Positions 25,081 to 33,747 of a stretch of DNA of 64,000 nucleotides are shown here, piece after piece. The notes under the pieces are model-generated. The model saw only the letters and a program-made list of their open reading frames with translations. It had not been told where the DNA came from and did no database searches. A program made the translations under genes and the position numbers. Location of the stretch: positions 2,294,001-2,358,000 of the forward strand of contig OZ244050.1 of NCBI GenBank assembly GCA_965215115.1. The letters are read 5' to 3'. The stretch comes from CALDTK01 sp965215115. Its GTDB lineage: Bacteria; Bacteroidota; Bacteroidia; Chitinophagales; Saprospiraceae. How positions within the stretch are numbered: position 1 is the first letter of the stretch; each line of letters starts with the position of its first letter.

Positions 25081-25310
25081 GCCAGAATCCAGCCCCACAG
25101 TTCAGCCGACTGCTCGACAAGGCGACCCAGGAGCGTTTGCAGGTCATGCAGGCCGCCGCCGCCGCCGCCGCCGCCGAGAGCAAGGCCATGGGCCTGCCGG
25201 CCTTCCGTATGCAAGACGGGCGCCTGCTGTACATCCTGCCCGACGGCACGGAGACTTTCGAGCGGCCGGCGAGTCTAGTGCTGACCGAGGCGGAGGAGGG
25301 GCAGTTGTAA
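25077..25310 (+). CDS. Small protein coupled to the zeta-like kinase
   Basis: A 77-residue protein starting at ATG 25077, overlapping the kinase stop. An Ala-rich helix (residues about 24-33) precedes a basic/hydrophobic segment, FRMQDGRLLYILPDGTETF. No family recognised. The coupling suggests a partner, perhaps an antitoxin or regulator, although epsilon/zeta systems normally have the antitoxin first. Confidence 0.7.
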   Translation: MSQNPAPQFSRLLDKATQERLQVMQAAAAAAAAESKAMGLPAFRMQDGRLLYILPDGTETFERPASLVLTEAEEGQL

Positions 25311-25967
25311 TCAGCCAAATAGTTGGGTCACCTCCACCGTGCCCCACGGTTCACTCTCGAGGCTTTCGCCAAAACGCAGGACTTCTTTATTGTCGTAAGT
25401 CCCGTCCTCACGGGGGCCGCAGTAGCGCTCGAGTTGCTGGTCGACGAGGTTGACGATCCAGTACTCCGGGAGGGCGGCGCGGGCGTACATCCCTAATTTC
25501 TTCACGCGGTCGATCCCGAGTGAGCTGTCGGCCACTTCGACGACGAGGTAGAGGTCCGCGGGTCTCGGCGAATCCGTTTTGTAGTTGCTCTTCGGACCCT
25601 TCGCCACCCAAACATCCGGGGCGGGGCGCGAGTGGTCCGGCAGCACGATCGGGAACTCACTCGCGACCGCGTATCGCTCGTCGAGACGGTCTTTGAGGAA
25701 ATCACGCACTACTTCGGTGGTGTAAGCGTGCGGTGTTCCGAGCGACATATTTTCATAAACTAGTCCGTCCATTAATTCCCCCTTGAAGCCTTCAGGGAAA
25801 AGCCCGAGCGCAATGATCTTCTCGTACGTCGCCACGTCGCAGCGCCACAGCGTCGGTGCTTGCGGGGCGGGCACCGGCTCAGGCGGCGGCGGCGTCGCGG
25901 CTGTGCTCGCGTAAGCTGCCCGTTGCTCGCGCACCGCCGTCGGCGCGTCGGTCGTCATGGTACTCAT
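25311..25967 (-). CDS. Uma2 family endonuclease-like protein (copy 3)
   Basis: A 218-residue Uma2/DUF820 protein: HSRPAPDVWVAKG, LVVEVADSSLGIDRVKKLGMYA, PEYWIVNLVDQQLERY. The C-terminal third and parts of the N terminus are almost identical in DNA to copy 4, while the middle differs strongly. ATG 25967; TACCTTGT box 4 bases upstream. The 3' end abuts the small zeta partner gene. Confidence 0.87.
   Translation of the reverse strand: MSTMTTDAPTAVREQRAAYASTAATPPPPEPVPAPQAPTLWRCDVATYEKIIALGLFPEGFKGELMDGLVYENMSLGTPHAYTTEVVRDFLKDRLDERYAVASEFPIVLPDHSRPAPDVWVAKGPKSNYKTDSPRPADLYLVVEVADSSLGIDRVKKLGMYARAALPEYWIVNLVDQQLERYCGPREDGTYDNKEVLRFGESLESEPWGTVEVTQLFG
25354..25487. repeat. 134-bp block shared with 26104-26237 (copy 1)
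   Basis: Identical to 26104-26237 except at 25410 (A versus G). It covers the 3' parts of Uma2 copies 3 and 4 including their GTH motif, while flanking coding DNA diverges. This points to recent gene conversion. Confidence 0.9.
25361..25375 (-). repeat. GTH motif, exact
   Basis: Sense in Uma2 copy 3, read FGES. Confidence 0.9.
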
Positions 25968-26060
25968 GCCCACAAGGTATACGTTTTACCGGTAGCCGAA
26001 TCGCAGCTGGACCACACTACCTGAGGTGAGCATATTGTTGCGCTCGAGGCACACATTGTA

Positions 26061-26714
26061 TCACCCAAACAACCCCGCCACCTCCACCGTCCCCCAAACC
26101 TCGCTCTCGAGGCTTTCGCCAAAACGCAGGACTTCTTTATTGTCGTAAGTCCCGTCCTCGCGGGGGCCGCAGTAGCGCTCGAGTTGCTGGTCGACGAGGT
26201 TGACGATCCAGTACTCCGGGAGGGCGGCGCGGGCGTAGAGCTCGAGCTTCGTGGTGCGGTCGTAAGGGAGAGTGGACTCGGAGACCTCGACCACGAGCAC
26301 GATCTCGGAAGCTACTGGTGAGCGTTCGTCGTAGCGGTCGAGGGGACCCTGGGCAATCCACCCGTCCGGTTCCGGGCGGGAGAAATCGGGGAGCACGATC
26401 GGCTCCTGGCTACCCATCAGGTATCCCGCATCTTCGATATCCTTGAACACCCGCCGGAAACCGCGCGTCGCTTTGGCGTGTGGGTCTCCAATGACCATTT
26501 TTTCGAATATTAAGCCGTCTATCAATTCACAGTTGACCTGGTCGAGTAGCCCCAGAGCGATGATCTTCTCGTACGTCGCCACGTCACAGCGCCACAGGGT
26601 CGGTGCTTGCGGACTGGGCACCGACTCAGGGGGCGGGGGCGTCGCGTCCGTGCTCACGTACGCCACTCGCTGCTCGCGCACCGCCGTCGGCGCCTGCGTC
26701 ATCATCGCACTCAT
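26061..26714 (-). CDS. Uma2 family endonuclease-like protein (copy 4)
   Basis: A 217-residue Uma2/DUF820 protein: FSRPEPDGWIAQG, LVVEVSESTLPYDRTTKLELYA, PEYWIVNLVDQQLERY. Tandem paralogue of copy 3 with a mosaic pattern of identity. ATG 26714 with TACCTTTC box 4 bases upstream. Confidence 0.87.
   Translation of the reverse strand: MSAMMTQAPTAVREQRVAYVSTDATPPPPESVPSPQAPTLWRCDVATYEKIIALGLLDQVNCELIDGLIFEKMVIGDPHAKATRGFRRVFKDIEDAGYLMGSQEPIVLPDFSRPEPDGWIAQGPLDRYDERSPVASEIVLVVEVSESTLPYDRTTKLELYARAALPEYWIVNLVDQQLERYCGPREDGTYDNKEVLRFGESLESEVWGTVEVAGLFG
26104..26237. repeat. 134-bp block shared with 25354-25487 (copy 2)
   Basis: Second copy; one mismatch. Offset is exactly 750 bases. Confidence 0.9.
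26111..26125 (-). repeat. GTH motif, exact
   Basis: Sense in Uma2 copy 4; lies in the duplicated block, so not independent of 25361. Confidence 0.9.
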
Positions 26715-26718
26715 GTCC

Positions 26719-26726
26719 GAAAGGTA
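26719..26726 (-). promoter_or_regulatory. -7 box TACCTTTC, leaderless
   Basis: Four bases before the ATG of Uma2 copy 4. Matches the short-spacing pattern seen for many genes in the window. Confidence 0.5.
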
Positions 26727-27056
26727 AACCCGCTAGTGACCGCGGAGCAGCTCTCGCGCCACCCGCTTCACCACCCGCGTCCGTCGTACTAGTGAGCCTC
26801 TGCAAGAGGCCCAGGCGGACTGCGCTCGCGCGGGCTGCCGCATAGGTTCGTGCAACGTGATCGCACAGCAGCTCACCCTATGATCGGGGACGTATGATTA
26901 CACCGGGGATTGGGGCACGTCTACTACCGGTACGGGCAAAGATTCACGTGCGCCAACTGGGACAGCAGGAGACGATCCGCAAGAGGTGCTCAGATACAGA
27001 CGACAAAAAATCTCCTTCGCGCGCGAACATCCAACAAAATATGGAGTTTCAAGGCT
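26727..27056. other. Intergenic region upstream of metzincin 1
   Basis: About 330 bases with falling GC. The metzincin frame is open upstream to 26910 but without coding character. I see no RNA gene, hairpin or repeat. Confidence 0.4.
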
Positions 27057-28943
27057 ATGGATCTGTGCTACGGTACTAACTCAGCGTTTCTCCAGCACTC
27101 ACCCGACTTGGTACGATTTGGGGCATTGTGGCGGTTCAGGCTCACCACATTTGCTGTACTTACGCTTGGTGCAAGTGCGGCCATTGGACAGCGCACGGTG
27201 GATTTGATTATCCCAGTGGCATCCGACTTGGTGAAGGTAATTGATCGGGAAGCGCTGTCTAAGCTGTCCGCCAACCCAATGTACTCTTCCGCCGAGACCG
27301 TGACTTTTGGCTTTACCCCTAGTCTTATCGGAATAGACAGTAGCGTATCCGTTCGCTTGCCGAACTGGGTGACTCCTTGTGGGCAATTAGAGCTTCAAGG
27401 TACATTGGTAGAGCTCCACTCTGAAGGCGAATATGCTTACTTTGGCAAGTCAGAAGGCCCCGAGGGTCTTGGCGCAGAAGTCGGGCTTTGCCCAGACGCT
27501 TACTTCGACATCACTCATACCCGGACGGGTTTCCTTGGACACCTTGCCGTGGGCGGGCGTAGGTTTGTGATTTCCAGCCTTCCATCTGGATTGGCCGCTT
27601 TCGCAGAAGTGGATACTACTTTTACGAGTCGTGCGGTGTGCGGGTTAGCGAACGAAACGGATAGTCTCCGGCGCGACCCGGAGATGCCGGGTGAACTGTC
27701 CCCAAGGACGAGGCAAATATGTACTATTAGCATCCTCGTTGCCGCTACCGACGAAGCGGCTGCGGAAGCGACGCCTAATTTAAACACCGTAGCTCAATCC
27801 TGCGTAAACTCGTTCAACAACGTCGTGGTAAATAGCCGAATCGAGAGAAATGAAGCCCGTTTAGTGCTAGCTGGAACGGTGATCACTGCGTTAGATCAAA
27901 CTGATGACAGCCTGTTTGACTTGGGAAGAGTTGAAAATGAGCTCCAAAGTAACGGTGCTAGATCAAATGTCGAGGCGGATGTGGTAGTTTGGTTGGCAGA
28001 GGATGCGTGGGACAATGGAGGCGTCTATGGCGAGGCAAGGTTGTCATCAACAGTTGCTAACCCTTACGCGGTTGTAAACATCGATCATGCTACAGGATCT
28101 ACCCTTGTATTCGCACACGAAGTAGGCCATCTTTTTGATTTGAGGCATGAAAATGATTTCGCTAGCCAAGGTTTTAATCATGCGTATAAACAATATGGAA
28201 GACGATCTGTTGTGTATCAGGGAACAAATGATAAAGTTCCATACTTCAGTTCGCCGGAGTATTCATTGGGGACTTACGCTAGGAGTAATAACGCTCGGAC
28301 GCTCTTCAATCGCGCATGTCTAGTTGCTGAGTATTTTCCCGACATACCGGTTGACCTCGACGTTACTATCAAACACCCTTTTGGAGCGTGTGAATACGAA
28401 ACCGTGGTGGTTAGTTCGAACGCTCAATCCGGACCCAATGGGACCTTGACGCACCGCTGGGAGTTCTCTTTTGATTACGTGACTTGGCAGACCCACCCGT
28501 CGACTACGGAGGCAGCCACGGTTCAAGTTGGTACAACTGGGGTGTATGTTCGCGTGACCGTCACCTCAGACAACAACGGAGACACAGATACATTCTTCAG
28601 ATTCATAGAGTCTTACCCAGAGGGGAGTAGCGAGTGTGGCGGCTCTAGCGGTGGACAATACCTTCGGATGATTCCGAAGCCGGGCGCTATGGAACCCGAC
28701 CGTACGTATGACCTCCTGAGTAGCACAACCGCTGGAATTCGGTTGGTATTTTACAATGAAGGCCGTAGTGCGCCAGCAATCGTCCGCATTGCCGACTTAG
28801 CCGGCCGAACCCTGTCGCAGTCACCTAAGATAGCCAACGAGAGCCTGTTAACTCTTAATGTAGCCGCTTTCCCCTCCGGGGTGTACATACTTTCCGTTGA
28901 GTCGGAGGCAGGGGCTGAGTCACAGGTCGTCGAAATCCGATAG
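27057..28943 (+). CDS. Secreted metzincin metallopeptidase with T9SS sorting domain
   Basis: A 628-residue exported reprolysin/M12-like protease. The N terminus has a signal peptide ending in TLGASAAIGQ. The zinc site HEVGHLFDLRH has H354, E355, H358 and H364; the Gly usual in HExxHxxGxxH is Asp here. An Ig/PKD-like domain (about 475-545) and a T9SS type A-like domain (PSGVYILSVESEAG near the end) follow. ATG 27057 is chosen because it starts the signal peptide. Low GC compared with neighbours and no GTH motif, suggesting later acquisition. A lipoprotein gene follows after 58 bases. Confidence 0.8.
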   Translation: MDLCYGTNSAFLQHSPDLVRFGALWRFRLTTFAVLTLGASAAIGQRTVDLIIPVASDLVKVIDREALSKLSANPMYSSAETVTFGFTPSLIGIDSSVSVRLPNWVTPCGQLELQGTLVELHSEGEYAYFGKSEGPEGLGAEVGLCPDAYFDITHTRTGFLGHLAVGGRRFVISSLPSGLAAFAEVDTTFTSRAVCGLANETDSLRRDPEMPGELSPRTRQICTISILVAATDEAAAEATPNLNTVAQSCVNSFNNVVVNSRIERNEARLVLAGTVITALDQTDDSLFDLGRVENELQSNGARSNVEADVVVWLAEDAWDNGGVYGEARLSSTVANPYAVVNIDHATGSTLVFAHEVGHLFDLRHENDFASQGFNHAYKQYGRRSVVYQGTNDKVPYFSSPEYSLGTYARSNNARTLFNRACLVAEYFPDIPVDLDVTIKHPFGACEYETVVVSSNAQSGPNGTLTHRWEFSFDYVTWQTHPSTTEAATVQVGTTGVYVRVTVTSDNNGDTDTFFRFIESYPEGSSECGGSSGGQYLRMIPKPGAMEPDRTYDLLSSTTAGIRLVFYNEGRSAPAIVRIADLAGRTLSQSPKIANESLLTLNVAAFPSGVYILSVESEAGAESQVVEIR

Positions 28944-29001
28944 CCTATACATTCTTAATTCACAGATCTGCAACAAAGTTATCTCAAAATAAAAACAGCG
29001 C

Positions 29002-29628
29002 ATGATGCCGATATTGTCGAATTTCAGCGCGAATAACCAAAGCTGGATTAGGTTTTTGCTATCGTCGCGGTGGAGTGCTTTTGCAGCTTGGTTTTTCGCA
29101 GCACTTTGCACGATTGTTTTGGTTTCGTGTGATAAGAGTTTGCTTAAGAAACGGGGCTTTACAGATGGAGATATTAGTATTCGTGTCAATGGCGAAGCTA
29201 GATACGGCAAGGCTAAATCAGGAACTGGAAGCTATGAGAACGAGTATTTAATGTCTTTTCTGTTTCCTTATCGTGCAAATGAGGGTGATTTTAGAATTGT
29301 GATTAGCTTTCACAGCAATATGTTCGATTCGGATGGAGATCTTACTTTGCGGAGCTCATGCGATTACAATCTTCCTTCCTGCAGCACATCAATCATTGGT
29401 CAGTACGATAACGGACCCGCCAATGACCTTCTTCTTTCCAGTTACCTGCCAGACTCTACCTACGACAATCGATTAACTATATTGTCCGATGGTCGGGGCG
29501 GCCTCGAGGGCATGGTCGGGGGGCGGTTCGTTCGTCCGGTGGCCACAGATCCTCTCCTCACCCGTTATCCCGATACGCTCCTTCTGACTGATGGCCGATT
29601 CGAGGTCCAGTTCGATTGGCCGTTGTGA
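29002..29628 (+). CDS. Lipoprotein following metzincin 1
   Basis: About 208 residues; a hydrophobic stretch ends in the lipobox LVSC, then DKSLLKKRGF. ATG at 29002 and again at 29005. The body is a predicted beta-rich domain; the C terminus (GLEGMVGGRFVRP..YPDTLLLTDGRFEVQF) matches in pattern the C terminus of the lipoprotein at 37518 (VTGRVAGHFDVRY..LPDTVVMVGTFYAY). Both follow a metzincin gene. Function unknown; an inhibitor or surface partner of the protease is possible. Confidence 0.6.
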   Translation: MMPILSNFSANNQSWIRFLLSSRWSAFAAWFFAALCTIVLVSCDKSLLKKRGFTDGDISIRVNGEARYGKAKSGTGSYENEYLMSFLFPYRANEGDFRIVISFHSNMFDSDGDLTLRSSCDYNLPSCSTSIIGQYDNGPANDLLLSSYLPDSTYDNRLTILSDGRGGLEGMVGGRFVRPVATDPLLTRYPDTLLLTDGRFEVQFDWPL

Positions 29629-29664
29629 CGGACCGTCGGCGTGGCCATCGGACGTACACGTAGT

Positions 29665-31383
29665 CTAACGCCTATCCAACAGCTCCCGCGCCACCCGCTT
29701 CACGACCCCGCCGCCGTCGTACTGCCAGGTCGTATCAAAGGCCCCGACGATCTCCTCATTCGCGTGCTCGCCCAGCACCAGCGCATGAAACTCCGTAGCC
29801 TTGTTGTGCTGGAAGTGCCGCATATCATTCATAATATCCACATCCAATTTATACATAATAAAATCCGAAATCACGAGCACATCCGCGTCCCGATAATCAT
29901 CGCCCCTCAACTGTCGGAAGCATTCGTAAAGCGGCAGCGATATGTCCGTACCCCCACGAAAGCTCATCCTGAGAAAGCCCGCGATGTCCTCGAGGCTGCG
30001 CGCCACGTCGTGCAGGTCGAGCGTCTGTATCCCAGTCGAGAAGTTAATCAGGTAGGCACGACGCTTGACGCGCCCAGCCATCTTCAATATACCGAGCGCC
30101 AGCACCTTCGCCACCTGCTCCGGCCTGCCCGACATCGACTCACTCGTGTCGACGCACAGGATGAATGGCCCGCGCTCCTTTTCGCGGACGCGGTTGTAGA
30201 CCTCGGTCTCGTGGTCGGTGCTCGTCACCAGCTTACGGTCGTCGTAGCGGAAGGTGAGGAGCTGCCTTTCGGCAAAACGCTTTAGGAACGCGCTCTCTGT
30301 GGCGCCCTCGGCCAGCAGGGCGACCTCGCTCGACAGCACGTTGCTCAAATCTGCCGACTCGTGCACGCCCGAGATCTCGGACCGCAAACTCGGGTCCGAC
30401 ACCCACTGCTGCCGCACGATCGTCTTCTCGTGGGTCTCCTCCTCCAGCTCGATCTCGGCCTCGCGCCATTGCCCCAGCAAGTCCGCCAGCTCCCGCAGTT
30501 CGTCCTCGCGCGCGAGCAGGTCCGCGTAGTGCTCCAGCACGTCGAAACTCGTGTCCTGCCACAGCCCCCGGCTCATGTCCCAGTAGCCCGCGAGGTAGTC
30601 GCTGAACGGGCTCACGATCTTGATCAGCTTCGTGTACTCCTGCACCTTCGCCTCCATGAGTTGCTGAAAGTCCTCGGCTTTTTCCTTCAGGTTCTCGAGC
30701 TGGTGCGCGAGGATCTTGGCGTGGAGGAGGGCGTCCCACTGGGCGAGGAGGTCCTGGACGAGGACAGCGTTTTGGGACACGAGGGACACGAAGGAGACAC
30801 GAGGAACACTAAGCTGGAGGAGCGCCCCACCGCTGCCGTCGCTGCCGTCCTGCCCTCGTGCGCCTCGTGTCCTCTCCGTGCGCCACGTGCCCCTACCCTC
30901 CAGTCGCTGCTTAAAAAACCCGACCGGCAATTCGTGCTCCGTATACGTATTCTCCAGAAAGGTCGTCAGCAGCGGCCAGCGCTCGACAAACAGGTGCTCC
31001 GGCGTGATCGCCCAGCTCTCCAATCTCGACACCTCGTCCCCGTACGGATGCTTCGCGCGCAACTCCTGGTAGGTGAGCCGTAGCCACCGCAGGGTATCCG
31101 TGGCCACCTGCCGCCGCAGTCCCGCGTTGGCGCGACACAAATCCACGAGCGCATCGAGCGACAGTACCCCCTGCAGCGCCTCGCGGAAGTACCGGAAGTA
31201 CGCATCGTCCAGGTCGTGCGGCAGGGGCCGGTCGGGTTCGAGGCGGTGGCGGATGTACTCGACGAGGTAGCGGCGCCCGGTGCGGTCCAAGACTTGCCCG
31301 AACTCCACGAAGCGCTGGTACTCGAGCTCGAGCAACTGCTGCGGCGAGCTCGAGAGGGTAGGGGCTTCGGGTTTGGCGGACAC
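29665..31383 (-). CDS. ViaA-like von Willebrand A domain protein
   Basis: A vWA protein resembling ViaA, the partner of the MoxR AAA+ ATPase RavA. The C-terminal vWA domain has the metal-ion site DTSESMSG and FRGGTDISLPL; helical N-terminal part. No MoxR gene is in the window. An insertion of about 45 residues (GTWRTERTRGARG ... VPRVSFVSLVSQN) is encoded by short repeats at 30774-30892 in inverted arrangement. The start is uncertain: GTG 31383 follows a TACCTCCT box by 2 bases; GTG 31431 would add 16 residues. Confidence 0.75.
   Translation of the reverse strand: MSAKPEAPTLSSSPQQLLELEYQRFVEFGQVLDRTGRRYLVEYIRHRLEPDRPLPHDLDDAYFRYFREALQGVLSLDALVDLCRANAGLRRQVATDTLRWLRLTYQELRAKHPYGDEVSRLESWAITPEHLFVERWPLLTTFLENTYTEHELPVGFFKQRLEGRGTWRTERTRGARGQDGSDGSGGALLQLSVPRVSFVSLVSQNAVLVQDLLAQWDALLHAKILAHQLENLKEKAEDFQQLMEAKVQEYTKLIKIVSPFSDYLAGYWDMSRGLWQDTSFDVLEHYADLLAREDELRELADLLGQWREAEIELEEETHEKTIVRQQWVSDPSLRSEISGVHESADLSNVLSSEVALLAEGATESAFLKRFAERQLLTFRYDDRKLVTSTDHETEVYNRVREKERGPFILCVDTSESMSGRPEQVAKVLALGILKMAGRVKRRAYLINFSTGIQTLDLHDVARSLEDIAGFLRMSFRGGTDISLPLYECFRQLRGDDYRDADVLVISDFIMYKLDVDIMNDMRHFQHNKATEFHALVLGEHANEEIVGAFDTTWQYDGGGVVKRVARELLDRR
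30264..30278 (-). repeat. GTH motif, C-form exact
   Basis: Sense in the vWA gene, read FAERQ. Confidence 0.85.
30774..30892. repeat. Inverted arrays of GACACGAG-type repeats inside a gene
   Basis: Left part 30774-30809 has GGACACGA-like 8-mers (gggacacgagggacacgaag...); right part 30853-30892 has the reverse-complement type (cctcgtgcgcctcgtgtcc). It sits in frame in the vWA gene. Same architecture as the intergenic arrays at 40022, 48080 and 54281. Confidence 0.7.
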
Positions 31384-31432
31384 GGAGGAGGTACATGCTG
31401 GGAGAGCGTTTGGTTGATGACTCCCCCGCACC

Positions 31433-31447
31433 GTTTTGCCGAAAGGC
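31433..31447 (+). repeat. GTH motif, C-form exact
   Basis: Just upstream of the gene at 31468. Confidence 0.85.
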
Positions 31448-31467
31448 GCGTTGCCCGAAGCGTGAAG

Positions 31468-32718
31468 ATGACCGCGCGCAACAATCCCCTCACCTGGTTG
31501 CTGGGGCTCGCCCTCGGTGTGGTCGTACTGATCCTGCTGATCAACCTGCTCTTCGGGAGCGCGCCCTACGAGGGCATGCCGGCCAACGTCCTCATCGACC
31601 CCACCACCCCCGGAGAGGCTTTCGCCGCGGACTCGGTGACGCTATCCGCGGCCGAGGTCTTCGCGGCCAACGGCGTGCAGCGCTTCCTCTACGGCGACAT
31701 GTACCGCGACGCCTGGGCCACGCCCGTGACGGTGCCCGTGCTCCGGCTCGATACCTTCCGCGGGGGGCTCAAACCCGTCAAGCAGGGTGGCGGCTTTCAG
31801 ACCCTGTCCCTCGACCTCGTCGACTCCGCTGGCATCGTCTACACGCTGCGCTCGGTGACCAAAGACCCGAGCAAACTCATCCCCGGTTGGGCGCCCAAGA
31901 TCGGGATCACCAACGTCATCACCGACGGCATCTCGGCGGGTCATCCTTACGGCGCGATGGCCGCGGCGAGCCTCTCCGATCTGGCGGGCCTGCCGCACAT
32001 GGACCCGCGATTGTATTACGTGCCTGCGCAAGCGGCGCTCGATAGTTTTGGCGAAAGCTTCGGCAATCGGCTCTTCTGGATCGAGTACGAACCCGACGAC
32101 CACCGCGCCCCGTGGCTCGGGATGCCGAACTTTGTGAAGTGGGAAGACTCGGATGACGTGTTCGAGGCGTGGCAGGCGGATAGCCTTTCGGCAAAACCCG
32201 ACTTGCGGGGCCTCATCCGCGCGCGCCTATTCGACATCTGGGTGGGGGACTGGGACCGGCACGACGGGCAGTGGGGCTGGGCGACGACCGTCGATTCGGC
32301 GACTTCCGTCAAAACCTACACGCCGGTGGCCAACGACCGCGACAATATCTTCTACGGTATCTCGGGGGTGATCCCGATGACGGTGGCGGCCTTCGAACGG
32401 AGGTTGCAACCCTTCGGTCCGAACGTAGATGATATGGAGGGCCTGACGCTCAATTCGCAGTTCTTCGATCGAGCCTTTTTGTACGGGGTCCCGGAGGAGG
32501 TATTCGTCGAAGAAGCGCAGGCTTTGCAGTCGAGACTTACCGATGCGGGGATAGAGCAGGCCTTACGGGTTTGGCCAGAGAATATTTACGCTTTGGACGG
32601 CGAGCGGATCGAGGAGTGTTTGAAGTCTAGACGAGATGGGCTGGTGGAGTATGCTAGGGATTTCTATGAGGTAATTCGGGAGCGTGGGCCGAGTGATCGG
32701 GTGGAGAATGAATTTTGA
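31468..32718 (+). CDS. Membrane-anchored protein with GDWDRH kinase-like motif
   Basis: 416 residues with one N-terminal membrane segment (LLGLALGVVVLILLINLLF), the rest outside the cytoplasm. RLFDIWVGDWDRHDGQWGWA (motif residues G260-H265) resembles the GDxDRH element of FAM20C/HipA/PI3K-like atypical kinases and of a region found in Bacteroidota outer-membrane metallophosphatase-type proteins. DRDNIFYG further on could supply the metal-binding Asp. ATG 31468 is preferred. Four GTH copies lie in or just before it. Activity not proven. Confidence 0.6.
   Translation: MTARNNPLTWLLGLALGVVVLILLINLLFGSAPYEGMPANVLIDPTTPGEAFAADSVTLSAAEVFAANGVQRFLYGDMYRDAWATPVTVPVLRLDTFRGGLKPVKQGGGFQTLSLDLVDSAGIVYTLRSVTKDPSKLIPGWAPKIGITNVITDGISAGHPYGAMAAASLSDLAGLPHMDPRLYYVPAQAALDSFGESFGNRLFWIEYEPDDHRAPWLGMPNFVKWEDSDDVFEAWQADSLSAKPDLRGLIRARLFDIWVGDWDRHDGQWGWATTVDSATSVKTYTPVANDRDNIFYGISGVIPMTVAAFERRLQPFGPNVDDMEGLTLNSQFFDRAFLYGVPEEVFVEEAQALQSRLTDAGIEQALRVWPENIYALDGERIEECLKSRRDGLVEYARDFYEVIRERGPSDRVENEF
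32045..32059 (+). repeat. GTH motif, GTTTTGGCGAAAGCT
   Basis: Sense in the GDWDRH protein gene, read SFGES; outer G/T. Confidence 0.85.
32183..32197 (-). repeat. GTH motif, C-form exact
   Basis: Antisense in the same gene, read LSAKP. Confidence 0.85.
32301..32315 (-). repeat. GTH motif, A-form, GTTTTGACGGAAGTC
   Basis: Antisense in the same gene, read SVKT. Confidence 0.7.
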
Positions 32719-32883
32719 GCGAGGTACGGTAGGGTCGGCGCGCGGTGTGCTCGACCGGTAGCCTCCGTCCGCCGCGCCAATGACTGCCTTCGTCGAGAGC
32801 CCGATCAAGTCTGGCGGACAGATGCTAAGTTTACGCGGTCTGGCGGCGAGTCTCCGCCCGCGAATCATAACTCCCCCCAACCC

Positions 32884-33048
32884 ATGTCCCTCGGCCGCGT
32901 CATCCTCGCCATCGTCTTCCCGCCGCTCGCTGTTTTAGGCTACGGCTGCGGCTCCATCCTCCTCGTCGCCATCCTCACCGTCGCAGGCTGGATCCCGGGC
33001 GTCATCGCTGCCCTGATCATCCTCAACCGCGATCGCGGCGTCCACTGA
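32884..33048 (+). CDS. YqaE/Pmp3 family small membrane protein
   Basis: A 54-residue protein with two membrane segments: IVFPPLAVLGYGCGSILLVAIL then VAGWIPGVIAALIIL. The FPP...GCG...GWIPG pattern is diagnostic of the Pmp3/UPF0057 family, linked to membrane potential and stress tolerance. Followed 14 bases later by the convergent stop of the oxidoreductase gene. Confidence 0.93.
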   Translation: MSLGRVILAIVFPPLAVLGYGCGSILLVAILTVAGWIPGVIAALIILNRDRGVH

Positions 33049-33062
33049 GCGCAGGTCTCGCC

Positions 33063-33650
33063 CTAGCCGAAGAAGGTTTTGGCGGAAGCCCCCACCTTCT
33101 CCAAGTAAGCCTCGTTGGCGGCGCGGTCCTGCATCAGCACGCCGAACTCCTCGTGCCACTGCACCTCGGTGATGCCGCAGAAGTTGAGGGTCCCCTTGAC
33201 CATCGGCTCGTTGAGCGACGGGATGTCGGTGCCGAGGTGGTGGTAGAGCGCCTCCGGCGAGCCGTAGGTCACGGCCACGAAGGCCTTCTTGTCGGTGAGC
33301 TTGGAGATCAGGCCCTGCTCGCCGAAGTCCCAGGCCCACGGGCGCGTGAGGACGCGGTCGCACCAGCCCTTGAGCTTCGCGGGGCGCTCGTTCCACCAGA
33401 TCGGGTAGACGAACGCGAGCGCGTTGGCCCAGTCGACGTCGGCCTGCTCGGCCTTGACGTCGTCGGGGACCTCGCCCTGGCCCCACTTCTGGAAGTCGGC
33501 CACGCCGAGGCAGCAGTCGAAGCCCTTCTCGTAGAGGTTGTTGCGGCGCACGCTGTGGCCGGCGGCAGTGAGGGTGTCCTCGATGCGCTGCGCGATGGCG
33601 GCGTTGAAGGATTCGGGATTGGGGTGCGTGAGGGTGAGCAGTACGTTCAT
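33063..33650 (-). CDS. NAD(P)H quinone oxidoreductase (MdaB/KefF-like flavodoxin fold)
   Basis: 195 residues; flavodoxin-fold FMN protein of the NQO1/KefF/MdaB group. Seen: MNVLLTLTHPNPESFN (FMN phosphate loop), FVYPIWWNERPAKLKGWCDRVL and a C-terminal FCGITEVQWHEEFG. Divergent from a cation:proton antiporter 98 bases away. In Kef systems a related flavoprotein activates the K+/H+ antiporter, so a functional link is plausible but inferred. ASAKT near the C terminus is encoded by a GTH copy. Confidence 0.83.
   Translation of the reverse strand: MNVLLTLTHPNPESFNAAIAQRIEDTLTAAGHSVRRNNLYEKGFDCCLGVADFQKWGQGEVPDDVKAEQADVDWANALAFVYPIWWNERPAKLKGWCDRVLTRPWAWDFGEQGLISKLTDKKAFVAVTYGSPEALYHHLGTDIPSLNEPMVKGTLNFCGITEVQWHEEFGVLMQDRAANEAYLEKVGASAKTFFG
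33076..33090 (+). repeat. GTH motif, GTTTTGGCGGAAGCC
   Basis: Antisense in the oxidoreductase gene, read SAKT near its C terminus. Confidence 0.75.
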
Positions 33651-33747
33651 GGGTAGCGTAAGGCACGCGGGGGTACGTACGGTTGCGTAAGTGCAGGCAG
33701 AGAATTCGGGAACAATCGATCCACGCGGGGCGATTCGCTTACCTGCG

